Positions 1-10,924 of a stretch of DNA of 64,000 nt are shown here, piece after piece. The number at the start of each line of letters is the position of its first letter. Position 1 is the stretch's first letter. Origin of the DNA: Prochilodus magdalenae (taxonomy: Eukaryota; Chordata; Actinopteri; Characiformes; Prochilodontidae); the NCBI GenBank assembly GCA_024036415.1, contig JAMWET010006792.1, positions 117,001 to 181,000 on the forward strand, written 5' to 3'. The notes under the pieces are model-generated. The model did not search any database. It was not told the DNA's origin and saw only the letters and a list, made by a program, of their open reading frames with translations. The position numbers were made by a program, and so were the translations under genes.

Positions 1-219
1 ACTACACAGTGACTCTTGATCGATTTTACATGTCCCATTATTTCCTGTAGTTCCAGTGTCAGGCTGATGGTAATAATTTCATAACTATATTTTGTAATTG
101 AACAAGGAAAATACACAGGTCAGCCATAACACTGAAACCACCTATGTGTATATACACTCATCATATCACCTCCTCTTCCCATTTAAGAGCACTTTGTAGT
201 TATACAAACTGACTGTAGT

Positions 220-724
220 CCATCTGTTTCTCTGCATGCTGTCTTTCACTCTGTTCTTCTTCTATAGTAACCCCCCCCACAGGACCACCACAGAGCAGAT
301 ATTATTTGGGTGGTGGATTTTTGTCAGCACTGTGACACTGATGGGGTTGGTGTTAGCTTGTGTTCTAGTACGAGTGAATCAGGCACAGCAGTGCTGTGTG
401 AGTTTTTAAGAACCTCAGTGTCACTGCTGGAATGAGAATAGTCCACCAATCAAAAATACCTAGCCAGCAGTGACCGGTTGGCAGCGTCCTGTGACCACTG
501 ATGAAGATGTAAAGGTTGACCAACGCAAACAAGCAGCCACAGATCACAGAGCTATTGCTTCTGACTTTTACAGTGTGCAACACACACGAATACACCACCA
601 CATGAGTGTCACTGTGATGCTGAACATTTTTCACCACCCAAAATAATACCTGCTCTGTGGAGGTCTTTACTACTGAAGAAAAGGCTGAAAGGGAACACCA
701 AAGGTATGCAGAGAAACAGATGGA
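220..724. repeat. Large imperfect inverted-repeat (MITE-like) element in ERCC4 intron
   Basis: Two arms about 250 bp long are inverted about a centre near 470. For example, 220-318 (ccatctgtttctctgc... ending tttgggtggtgg) matches the reverse complement of 635-724. Closer in, 325-377 matches 580-622 reversed (cagcactg-tgacactgatg against cagcatcacagtgacactca). I recognise the pattern as a dispersed palindromic element of otophysan fish genomes, but its superfamily is not clear from sequence alone. It lies within the ERCC4 intron upstream of the exon at 944. Confidence 0.6.
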
Positions 725-943
725 TTGCCTTCAGTAATTGTATAAATATGAATTGTTTCTGTATGGTACGTGGGGCTGATAACATGGACAAGAAGTGTAG
801 ATACAAGGAACTGGTTTTAATGTCATTGCTGATCTTTGTATATAGCTACTGTATACAGTGTATGTTGCTTATATACCAGTTGGTTTTGGTGGTTGGTGTT
901 GAATGAAGTGATGACAGAGACACAGTCTACCGTTACTTTGTAG

Positions 944-3591
944 GGATCCTGGTCTACCGTGCCCATAAGATAATTGAGTCCTGCCAGGAAGCCTTTATTT
1001 TGAGACTGTACCGACAAAAGAACAAGACTGGATTCATCAAAGCTTTCACAGATAAAGCCACAGCGTTCTCCACCGGCTTCTGTCAAGTTGAGCGAGTTAT
1101 GAGGAACCTTTTTGTGAAGAAGCTCTTTCTCTGGCCCAGGTACAAGCACATACGCAAAAAGGTGTTAAAAAAAAATATATATATTAATAATACCAAAACA
1201 GTAGTAGTATCTCCAGCTTTAAAACAATTCTGAAGCATACCTAAATAAATATATAAATATAAGCATGTCTAATTTAATTGATATGTGGTGAAAATGAGAT
1301 TTCATGAAGCAAAAAATAATTTCCTGAATAATTGTAATTTACTTGATGTAAGATGATATAATTACAACCTTAAAATATCTCCTGTGCAAATATTCTTTTA
1401 TTCTCTCCTTCATTTGAGTTGTATATTCACAAAAGCTTCGATCTCTTCAGATTCCAAGCATCTGTGAACACTGTTCTGGATCGACACAAACCTGATGTGG
1501 TAGAGCTGCATGTGCCTTTGACTCCAGCCATGAGGGCCATCCAAAGCTCCATTCTGGACATCATGAATGCCTGTCTGAAGGAGCTTAAGCGCTACAATCC
1601 AACTCTGGAGGCTGAGGACCTATCCCTAGAGAACACACTGGGCAGTGCCTTTGAGAAAGTGAGAATGTTTTCAAAGGAAGTCCCAATGCATTAGCTGTAG
1701 TAACTGTGCTTTTAAGTGTCTTATTCAGTGCATCATACAATCTAAAATTTTACTAAATGTCACATAACATTTTTTTAAATACACTAAATATGCAAATATG
1801 ACTGTAAAGAATTTTTTAATATTAAGGGAATATAGTTATCGGATACAGTACACTGTGGAAAATAATATGCTTAGTCTTTTGGAACAACAGTATGTTTACT
1901 AAATATTTATTTATTTTATGTATTTATTTAAATTGTGTGCACTGTTATTTTATATATTGAGATAAACATAGTTAACCAGTCAAAAGGGATACATGAGCCT
2001 ATTAATAAAATTTGTGGAATTTTTATTTTCTTTCTTTCTTTCTTTCTTTCTTTCTTTCCTTCCCTTAGACCATTCGCCATTACCTTGATCCCTTGTGGCA
2101 TCAGCTGGGAGCCAAGACCAAGTCTTTGGTGCAGGACCTAAAGATTTTACGCACTCTGCTACTCTATCTCACCCAGTATGACTGTGTCACTTTCCTCAAC
2201 CTGCTGGAGTCACTGCATTCCAGCCAGAAAAGCTTTGGCAGTAATTCGGGTATGTCTGACAGTTGTTTTGCATCAGAATGTACAGTCATTTATTGAGCAG
2301 TGCAAGGAGAAAACGTCCTGATCTTCTTTATGCAGTCTCTTCTGTGTCCCCATAGGATGGCTGTTCCTGGACTCAAGCACATCTATGTTTGTAAATGCCC
2401 GTAGCCGTGTTTATCGCGTTGCTGAGGCGAAAAAGAAGCTCAAAATTGGTGAAAAGGACCAGAATCTAAGTGCCTCAGGTAAGCTGTTTTAGCTACTCTT
2501 TCGTTAGAAGGGCTGGGCAAGGTCTCTTGTATGCCTTTTTATATGACCATGTTCTTATTCACGGTCTGCTTCACTAGCAGTGTTAAGCACTTTAAAAGTC
2601 CAAAAATTTAGTTTCCTGTACAGTAAAAGTAAATTTGTGTGCTTTTTGCTGACTCAAACTCAGATGTTCGTTTTATATTTTTCACAAATGCTCCAGTAAT
2701 GAACTAGTAACGCACCAGGTACTGCAGTATGGCACTAAATCTGTTAATTAGCTCTGTCCATTAACTTTCACACAGCAGAGGTGTAAAAGTAGGCGGGGTG
2801 TGGTGGTGACACAATTTCCTACGTGACACTTGAGTTAACGTGAACACAAACAAAAGCATCAAAAATGGTGAATCTGCAGGTCGAATCTGGAATCACTTAA
2901 TAATCCTAACCCGAAAGCACAGTCATATCCTTCACTCTTTCAAAGACCAGATGGAGAAAACATGCCCACTTATTTCACTGCACTAAAATCAACTGAGGTA
3001 ACATTAAAGCTAGTTGGGTGATGCTGAAATTTAGCTTACAGTAGTGCTGACTTTCCAGTAAACAGGACAGGATAAAGAGTTCCTTTAATGTTTTTGATAA
3101 TATATTACTTTTTAAAGAGCACAGTTAACGGTCAATTAAATGTATTTATTCATCACCTAAGCCATCATCCTGGGTTGCACTTCTCACTGGGTGGAAGAGT
3201 GAAAAAATTAACATAATACAGTCATATAAAATAAAGATCTGCTCATCTGTTACACTCGTCTGTCTGATAATTATGGTATAACAGTAAAAAAATTAAAAAT
3301 CACTTTTTATTAATGCGTTTATATGTATTCATGCGTTATCACCTTCTTAAAGCCGAAGCCGTAGGCCTTCCACAGGTAAAAATGAATGTCAGATATAAAA
3401 TGCACCTGTTTGTGTTTGTAGTCCCTTTAAAAAGAGAGCTTGTGCTGGAGAAGAATCCAAAGTGGGAGGCTTTAACGGAGGTCCTGCAGGAAATCGAGAA
3501 GGAAAATAGTAGTTCTGAACATGAACCAGGTGAGGCCTTTACAGATGGAACAAAGGTTTTAATCCAGTCCTTGTCTGGCTTAAGTAAATGT

Positions 3592-3640
<49 letters not shown>

Positions 3641-6497
3641 ACAGGCCGTGTGTTGATATGTGCAATTGATGACAGGACGTGTGCTCAGCTAAAGGAGTAT
3701 ATTCATAGAGGAGCAGACTTTCTACTTAACCGCCTTTATTCACGTACTATTGGAAAGGACGAGTCTGCCCCACCGCATGTTAAACCTAAACGAGGTAATA
3801 GCTGGCCCAAAAAAGAACACCAGTCTTCCAAAGGCAAGAAGTCAAAAAATACTAATCCCAGCACAAAGAAGCAGAAAGCTTCACTGACTCTTACACAAAT
3901 GGTGGGCCAGGAGAATGAGGTTGAAATGAACCAGATGGGGAGCAGTGGAGATGATGGAGGTCATAAGGAAACGGATGAAGAAGAAGCGGAGGTGGAAGAA
4001 GAAATTCTTTTAAACCTTTCTTCAGACTCCTGCTATGGGATTCTCAAAGAACCCTTGACTGTCATTCATCCACTGAAAGGATGCTCCGATCAGTACAGTC
4101 TAACAAGAGTATTACAAGAAGTGGAGCCCATGTTTGTTGTGTTGTATGACGCTGAGCTTAGTTTTGTACGCCAGCTGGAGGTTTACAAAGCCAGCAGGCC
4201 GGGAAAACCTCTCAGGTATTGAATTGTTTTCTCTTTGGAATAGACAAAATGTCCCAGCAAAAGGGTTACAGATCTGTACAGTTCAGTTTGCTGTTTTTCA
4301 GGTTTTCTATGTAAATATGCATTTTTTTACAGTTAGTGTAGGTTGGTTGTTGCTGTTTACACTCTATCTGCATGTGGACTAAATCTGTTTTGCTGTAGTG
4401 CATGTGGTTGTTTAGCACAAGTGGGCCTCAATTCAAATCCAGTGTTTTGTAATTTATTCCCTGTTCCTTCTAGGGTGTATTTTCTCATTTATGGCGGCTC
4501 AACAGAAGAGCAAAGATATCTCACAGGTCTATGTAAGGAAAAACAAGCGTTTGAATATTTGATAAGGTCTGTATATTTTTCTCCCCCATATCTTGGAAAT
4601 ATTTATTTTTATGTTTTATTTATTTATTTATATATTTTTTAATTAATGGAGTTTTAAGTAATCTGTAAACGAGGTTTCCATTCACAACCCAGACCGTATA
4701 TGTGAAAGGGTCCTTTTGAATTAAATGTTTCTGTGATGTCATAGAAACAAAGTCATTTACATGTTTCCACCTTTTCAGCCTACAGCAGTTTAGTGCTGCC
4801 CACTGAAGTGTTGATTTGAGTCATAACACTGGGCAGCCAGTCAGAACAAAAACTGTATCTTTAATCAGTCTGAAATGCACAGTAACAAAAATGACTTTAT
4901 TTTATAAGGTACAGAGAGAGGTTGAAAAATGTTCATGTAAAATGATTTATGGCTATATTTAATACATAAAACCACAAATAATATTAGTGGACCTCAGAGG
5001 GGAAAAAAAGTAGTTATAAGAAAAAAAATAAAATATGGAATCTTAAGAGAATTAAGTTTTGTTGATTGATTGTTTTAGTCCTGAATATGACTCTTTTCTT
5101 TAATCCATTTTAAATACAGAGAAAAGGCCAGCATGGTCGTTCCAGAGGAGAGAGAAGGCCGTGAGGACACAAACTTGGATTTGGTCCGGAACTCAGAACC
5201 TGCTCATGCTACTACCAACACCCGCAAAGCAGGTATTGATTTAATGTGATAGCCTGGCCAGTTTCTTTTTACTCTGAAGCCAATGTGTGCTGAACGCTAG
5301 CAGGTGGCTTTAATTAGGCTTTGTGAACTCCTTGCATAAATATATTAACCATGATATATGATTAACGATACACGATATGCATCACAATACTTCAAAAAAA
5401 TAAAAAACATGTGAAAATGCTATCCAAAACTTTATAGTGTTCTATTTAACACTACAGTTTCAACACTAATTCCAATTATACAGGACAAATTATGCTCTAT
5501 TGTAATCCAACATGCAGTTCAGTATTCTTTAAGTACTGATGATATCGACATATATTCATTAAACAATAAAACATCGTCGTATTGCCCACCCCTAGCTTTG
5601 CATTACTTATTTGCTACATTTGCCTTCTGGCTTCATGCCGAAGCTAGAAGAAGAAAAGATGTTTATTATTGGCTGAACTATCTCTGTTTATTTTCGTGTT
5701 GAGATATGTAAGGCATTTTTCCTTTATATTTGTGTTACTTCTCTGCCTTCTCAGGTGGACAGGAGGTGGCTAAAGAGCCTTCCCGGGTTATTGTAGACAT
5801 GAGGGAGTTTAGAAGTGAGCTTCCTGCGTTGCTGCATCGACGTGGGTTGGACATTGAGCCGGTCACACTTGAGGTCGGCGATTATATATTGACCTCTGAC
5901 ATCTGCGTGGAGCGCAAAAGTGTGAGCGATCTGATTGGCTCTCTGCAGAGTGGCCGCCTGTATACACAATGTCTTTCCATGAGCCGCTTTTACCGCCGGC
6001 CTGTGCTGCTCATAGAGTTTGACCCAGCCAAGCCTTTCTCTCTGGTGGCTCGTACTGATCTGCGCCAGGAGATTTCTGCCAGTGACATCACCTCTAAGTT
6101 GACCCTCCTCACCCTGCATTTTCCCCGCCTCAGACTGCTCTGGTGTCCCTCTCCACATGCTACTGCTGAACTTTTCCAGGAGCTGAAGTTTGGCCGCCCG
6201 GAGCCCGATGCTGCTGCTGCCCAGGCCATCACAGCTGAGTCAGACTTGGTGGAGGAATCAGCTGACCTTTACAACCCGGGACCCTACGATTTCCTCCTCC
6301 GCATACCCGGAGTTAACGTCAAGAACTTCAGGGGGCTTATAAAGCATGCAGCCAATTTGGCTGAGCTGCTGACTCTAAGCCAGGAGAAACTAAGTGACAT
6401 ATTGGGCAACACCAGTAATGGCAGACAGCTCTATGAATTTTTACATGACACTATGGACGTAGCTTCTGTTAAAAGATGCAAACCCACTTCAAAGTGA
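944..6497 (+). CDS. ercc4: ERCC4/XPF DNA repair endonuclease subunit, 3' nine exons (5' end outside window)
   Basis: XPF pairs with ERCC1 and cuts the damaged strand 5' of the lesion in nucleotide excision and interstrand-crosslink repair, in the nucleus. Exons read with matching phases and GT-AG borders: 944-1139, 1451-1658, 2069-2249, 2356-2478, 3422-3529, 3645-4215, 4474-4566, 5120-5232, 5755-6497. They sum to 778 residues plus a stop, matching human XPF from about residue 139 to the end (916 aa in human). This equals human exons 3-11, so exons 1-2 lie left of the window. The helicase-like part starts at [15 protein letters not shown]. The linker exon 3645-4215 carries a lysine-rich stretch and the LTLTQMVG motif. 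The nuclease signature VGDYILTSD...CVERKSVSD is intact, and the tandem helix-hairpin-helix follows ([12 protein letters not shown]). No stop or frameshift was found in the exons present. Confidence 0.97.
2027..2060 (+). repeat. (TTTC)n microsatellite forming the polypyrimidine tract of an ERCC4 exon
   Basis: About eight TTTC units run directly into ccttcccttag, the acceptor of the exon starting at 2069. The microsatellite itself supplies the pyrimidine tract. Confidence 0.85.
2479..3421 (+). other. ERCC4 intron, no element recognised
   Basis: This 943-bp intron has a normal gtaagc donor and tgtttgtag acceptor. It is AT-rich with no open frame matching a known family. Nothing else could be supported. 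Confidence 0.6.
3594..3637 (+). repeat. (GT)22 microsatellite abutting the ERCC4 exon 3645 acceptor
   Basis: An uninterrupted run of 22 GT units is followed only by TTTACAG before the exon at 3645. The order UG-repeat, short U-run, AG resembles the human CFTR exon 9 acceptor, where UG length controls skipping through TDP-43. Confidence 0.9.
4567..5119 (+). other. ERCC4 intron, no element recognised
   Basis: An AT-rich 553-bp intron with donor gtctgt and acceptor aaatacag. No repeat family or coding homology was seen. Confidence 0.6.
5325..5595. mobile_element. Degraded hAT-type MITE in ERCC4 intron
   Basis: The right end reads tattgcccacccctag, a typical hAT MITE terminus (the inverse of ctaggggtgggcaata). 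The interior has the AT-rich cgatatgcatcacaatac texture of these elements. The left terminus is not well preserved. Gctttg occurs just outside both proposed ends (5317 and 5596), which may be a worn target-site duplication. Confidence 0.45.
5755..6497 (+). CDS. ercc4: ERCC4 terminal exon: ERCC4 nuclease domain plus (HhH)2
   Basis: The acceptor ttctcag is at 5754. The exon opens with GT, completing a Gly codon begun at 5232. It holds the whole catalytic domain: [11 protein letters not shown], then the metal-binding GDX(n)ERKX3D motif (GDYIL...ERKSVSD), then the conserved [20 protein letters not shown] helix and [20 protein letters not shown]. The C-terminal (HhH)2 module that dimerises with ERCC1 ends at ...QLYEFLHDT. 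The stop TGA is at 6495-6497. All expected acidic and basic catalytic residues are present. Confidence 0.97.
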
Positions 6498-6688
6498 TAG
6501 ACTGGCATATATGTGATCTAATTTGAATTTTTAAATTTAAGCTGTGCCTTAACTTATACTTGAGTGCCATATGTTTTGTATTAATGTGTATTGTTAATGT
6601 TAAGTCCCTGAATTTCTGTCTTTGTGCATCTTTGTATTTAGGGATTTTGTAATGACAAAGTTTAAAGAGGAAAAATGTAGGGGAAAAA

Positions 6689-6694
6689 AATAAA
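6689..6694 (+). promoter_or_regulatory. ercc4: ERCC4 polyadenylation signal AATAAA
   Basis: A canonical AATAAA lies 192 nt after the ERCC4 stop codon in AT-rich sequence. It is the first good candidate, giving a short 3' UTR of about 210 nt. A second AATAAA near 7065-7071 could serve a longer form. No transcript data back the choice. Confidence 0.5.
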
Positions 6695-6699
6695 ATGAA

Positions 6700-8240
6700 T
6701 TCATCATCCGTTTTGGCCATGCCAGTGGATTTTTAAATCAACCGACTGAGTTTACAAATGATATTTAAAATTATTACTCTGCATTGTATATTGCAAAGGT
6801 TTATTTCTGAGTTTCCAGTAAGTGTTCTTTTTACACCTGTAAAACCACAACTTTTTTTCTGATTAAATTAAAAACTATTAAAATGTAGTATGCACAGGCG
6901 TGAATTTTATCATATCAATGTAACTAATTCCCAAAATTCTGAACAAAAAGAACCAGCCCAAAACCTATAAATGCACCGGTAGCATTGAGAGAACAAAAAT
7001 TACAATGATAATTTAGAGTTGAATGGCTGTTTACAGCTCTTTTGAGGTGTGGCTTAGGCATTCTGAATAAAAAGCTCTCGTTCCCAGGATTTAATCCCTG
7101 GTAACACAGGACTTTTTTTGTTACAGTTAGATATATATATTCTGGAGATTATTCATTATAAGAGTATTAACTAAAACATTTAGTTAAGGGATGACAAGCT
7201 AAAGGAGATTGAGAAGACGAAAACCTTCAAGGGATGCACGTCCCTATAAATTGAACTTCATTTTAAAATCCAATTATCTTAATATTTTTGGGTCCCCAAA
7301 ATAGTTTCTTTAAAGTTTGGCAATTTTCAGAATGTAATTCTAGGCACTGTGCATAATATTAGCAGGTTAGTGCAGATCACTTGTGGCCATACTGAGCTGC
7401 ATCAGCATATGATATATACCAGTTGATATATACAGAGTAAGACCCGAGTAAAGTATATTAAGTATGTATGTTAGTTATACCTCAGACAGGCATATAGAAT
7501 GTTGTGGGCATAGAACGATATGCAGTGCCTACGACTATTTATTATGGTTTAGGTTTAGAATGCATATTCAACCTCAAATCTTGTGCAAATGGTTCTATGG
7601 AAAGCACAAACAATGAGAAGGAGAGCAGACACCTGCCTGCTTTCCCTCAGAAACTGAAAAGATCAGTCTGTTAGTATTACTGTAGTTCAATTACAATGCA
7701 ATATTTAATCAATATTTAATAAATGTATACTCATCATCAAAAATAGTAGCACTCAAAAGAAATCAACAGACAGGAATGAAACTTGGTGGGCAGGTTTGAC
7801 ATAAAACATGCAAATAATCCAAATTTCATGCTCGACTGTGCATGTGATGTAAGCAAAGACCGGCATTATCTCTGTATCTGAATGACCCAACATCATGACG
7901 TCATTAGGAGTATTATTTACATGTTATTTACATTCTGTTGATCATTTTATATCAGTTTGGAATGTTTTTATCTAAAAGAATATTACATACCAAAATATAT
8001 TTTTAAAGGCACAAACTAAATAAAAATGCATGAAAGCCTGCACTGAACAATTAGGTAAGCAAGAGTTGCTTGAATCTTTTTACTTGACTTTTATTTATTA
8101 AATTTATTTATTTATTTTCTACAGTTATAACAACACATTGTTTAATTCTGTGGAATAAAAAGAGGTTGGGAAACAGTAAAAATGAAAGATGTTACTGGTA
8201 TATGAAATTGCACACAAGTCATGTACAACAATAAGCATCG
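6700..8240. other. ERCC4-MRTFB intergenic spacer
   Basis: About 1.5 kb of AT-rich DNA lies between the ERCC4 poly(A) signal and the MRTFB promoter. No coding frame, RNA gene or identifiable repeat was found. Confidence 0.6.
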
Positions 8241-8274
8241 GTCTATGTAAGTAGCTCCAGAGCATGTCGCTTCT

Positions 8275-8420
8275 AGAGTAACGATTGGGCGACGGGTTTG
8301 TGGCGCCCCCTGCAGGCGATGCGCTGTTTAGCAGCAGCAGCAGCAGCTTTGCCAGACCTCTGATTACGTCACTGAGTTCAGAAGACCAGACTAGCAGCGG
8401 CCATCTTATTTCCACAAAAA
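8275..8420 (+). promoter_or_regulatory. mrtfb: MRTFB core promoter with CRE-like and YY1-like sites
   Basis: This is the most CpG-rich stretch of an otherwise CpG-poor region. It contains an inverted CCAAT-type box (gattggg, 8283-8289), a palindromic CRE/ATF-type site TTACGTCA at 8364-8371, and cggccatctta at 8399-8409, which fits YY1. YY1 sites are commonly placed near start sites of TATA-less genes. It sits 130-270 nt upstream of a strong splice donor (8551), as expected for a first exon. The location is inferred from sequence only. Confidence 0.55.
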
Positions 8421-8550
8421 CTTCAGTCCTGGAGAAAAACATCAGCTATCAGTTTCTCCGCATGCGAAAGCGCGTACATTGTTGACAGTTATGGAATATT
8501 AAACAGCTATATTAAAGCAGACGTAAACTCGACAGTTCTAAAGAGAAACG
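8400..8550 (+). other. mrtfb: MRTFB noncoding first exon (5' UTR), start approximate
   Basis: Sequence downstream of the promoter cluster ends at gagaaacg|gtaagataag, a near-consensus donor at 8551-8552. No long frame with homology is present, so the exon is taken as 5' UTR. The next supported MRTFB exon begins at 22016, which makes intron 1 about 13.5 kb. Additional alternative 5' exons may exist but none can be supported. Confidence 0.45.
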
Positions 8551-9048
8551 GTAAGATAAGCTGTTGTACCTGTTGTTGTTGCTTGTGTTTCATTTTCATT
8601 CTCCCAGCTCACGCTAGCTGTAGCCCGCCTGCATGCCTACTCTGATCAGTGTTTAGCTGACTGAGTTAGCTACCTGGCCATGAATTCATAAACAGAAGGC
8701 ATGTTTTCTTCCCTTACTTGGCTGGCTGGTTTGCCAACAGTTCCTTGACTTGGCAGACTTCTAAAACACCAAGCTTGGCTTTGTAAATGTCACCAGTAAT
8801 GGAGCGGGTTCCTGTATTTAGGGTCACTGTTGACTAATATCTGGACACTACATTAGCAGGCTACCTTGAATTTTAATGAGGTAAAAACAGTAACCTCGCT
8901 TTTTAAACTTCTCTTAGTAAATTCTGTTGGCAACTGCAGTGCAGGAGCTGCCTTAGCTGTGTAGCTGTTCATATGTACAGGGATGAGTATGCAGTGATGC
9001 ATCTTCTAGGACACTGCAGATCCTTAATAAAATAATAAAATAATGCGA

Positions 9049-9049
<1 letters not shown>

Positions 9050-9095
<46 letters not shown>
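9050..9095. repeat. (ATCT)n microsatellite
   Basis: Eleven or so ATCT units in MRTFB intron 1. Confidence 0.95.
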
Positions 9096-9799
9096 ATCTC
9101 TGTGAAACGGGATTAAGGTTCTGTGTAGGGGCTGGTACTGTTTGGATCTAGCAGGATGCGAGTGTGAGTCATGCTCCAGGTCTGTAAGTTCATATCGCAG
9201 TGCCTTTGATTACTCACCTGGCCACTTCCCATTCTGCGTGTCATTTAAGAAGTGCCCACCGATCGGGTGTCAGTCAGCACGTTTGATTAGAGGACTGTAA
9301 GTGAAATTGAACACCTCTGCTCTCAGAGATTCAGTGTCTGTTGTATCACAGGGAAGTGGGACCCCTTTATGTAAGTGTATCTCTCCACCTGGCTCTGTTC
9401 ATGTTAACCAAATGTATGGTAAATGTCGCACCACAAATAAGTACGTCCGATTCATAAACCAAAGAGCAAAGGCATTATTCAGTTTACCTGCTTTGGAACA
9501 GGCCAGTAAACTCAGAGAATAAGATGTGATGTAAATGTACAGAAAGTGATTTGTTGTCATCTCGCGGCTGTGCATGTATTTCTGCATGGGCAAAACTGGA
9601 TGAGATCCGAGTAAGGATCTGTGCTTAGAAATTTAGTTTTGGAGCTCCCTTTACTGGATTTCTTAATTGGGCATCTGGGCCTTCATCTGATCTAAGAAAC
9701 TGAAGTGTACAGTTTTGCATGGCCATTTGAACAATAAGATAATTCCAGAAATCTATTTATGATTGGATTATTAGGTGCATGTAAACACACTCAGTGTGC

Positions 9800-10708
9800 C
9801 AAATAACTGTAACAAACACCTGTTACAGAACCTGGAAATCCTCTTACAGTCAGTTACCTGTTTATTCTGGTACCACTGTATGTTAAAAGGGGTTTGTTGA
9901 GCCGTCTCAGGGTCTTGTCGGCTCAGGGTCTCGCAGTAATGCTTGTTTAATGGTATGTTTTGTTTTTGTTTTGTTGAACCGCATGGTTTCTCGAATCTTT
10001 TCATTACTCTGCATGTTCCTGCATAGCCGGTTGTGGCATCTTGGTTGCTGCATTGGCTTCTTGTCTCCTCTGCATCGCATGTGCGGGTGTCCTTCATGAC
10101 CAGCAGAACGTTTCACATCCAGACAGCTGCGTCTACCGCCACAGCATTGCCTTCTGACATGCGGGAGAGGCAGCTTCGCCCGGTGGCTACCACTGTTATG
10201 GACCCTCTCATTCTGCCAGTGAGGACCCCATACCGACCTACGCTGCAAGTCCGCCAGGGCCCTGACTCCTTCTTGGCTGAGAGATTATGAACATGTTCAC
10301 TCGGTCATCCATGCTGTGTCGTTGCCTTCTCAGATTCTCCAGCATACAGTTCAAGCCCCGCAGTTAATTTCTGTCAGCCTCTTGAGGGGAAAACACCCAT
10401 ACTGCACCAAACACCTAGCCTGGTGTTCCCTTGTCTTCCACAGCTCTCTGAAAACATCTGAGATTTACCTTCAAAGGAAACATACCTGGATATGAAACTA
10501 AACTCTCTTTGCACGTCTCTTTTTCACATTACTCATTCTGTCTTGTTCAGGGACCTGCCTGTTTTGGACCTAATGGCATCCATTCTGTTTGTGGTTCCCT
10601 TAGGCCTGTTAGGAACAAGAAATTGTCAGCAATGGGTTCAAGCCCTATGCCACGGAGCCCTTAAGGGGTTGTGTTAAAAAAAACAAAAGAAAAGAAAAGG
10701 AAGAAAGG
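9800..10708 (+). pseudogene. Possible processed retrocopy of an unidentified single-pass membrane protein
   Basis: The frame from 10029 gives GCGILVAALASCLLCIACAG, a membrane segment, then a Cys/His/Ser/Pro-rich tail (SHSASEDPIPTYAASPPGP). Stop codons interrupt it at 10155 and near 10262. The composition is richer in GC than its surroundings. An A-rich tract (aaaaaaaacaaaagaaaagaaaagg) starts at 10674, like a worn poly(A) tail, and no introns are apparent. I could not name the parent gene. It could instead be a chance frame in an unknown repeat. Confidence 0.3.
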
Positions 10709-10861
10709 TAGTGGCATTGGGTTCCTTCACAAATGTTTTGGATTACCTCTCAAATAAAATGAAGACAGTGCCGACCGTAATCACTAACATAAGGTAGACT
10801 AAATACACCAGTGGCAAATAATTGTGAGCATTATTGTTATTATTATTGTTATCAGTTTACA

Positions 10862-10922
10862 TTTTTATTCTGCTTCTTCTTCTTCTTTTTCTTCATTATT
10901 ATTATTATTATTATTATTATAT
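10862..10922. repeat. (CTT)n/(TTA)n microsatellite cluster
   Basis: A run of CTT units followed by ATT units in AT-rich intron sequence. Confidence 0.85.
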
Positions 10923-10924
10923 TT

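Noticed and set aside
3596..4222. Coding start inside the TG repeat upstream of the ERCC4 exon
   Set aside because: The Cys-Val repeat comes from the intronic microsatellite; the exon starts at 3645 after acag.
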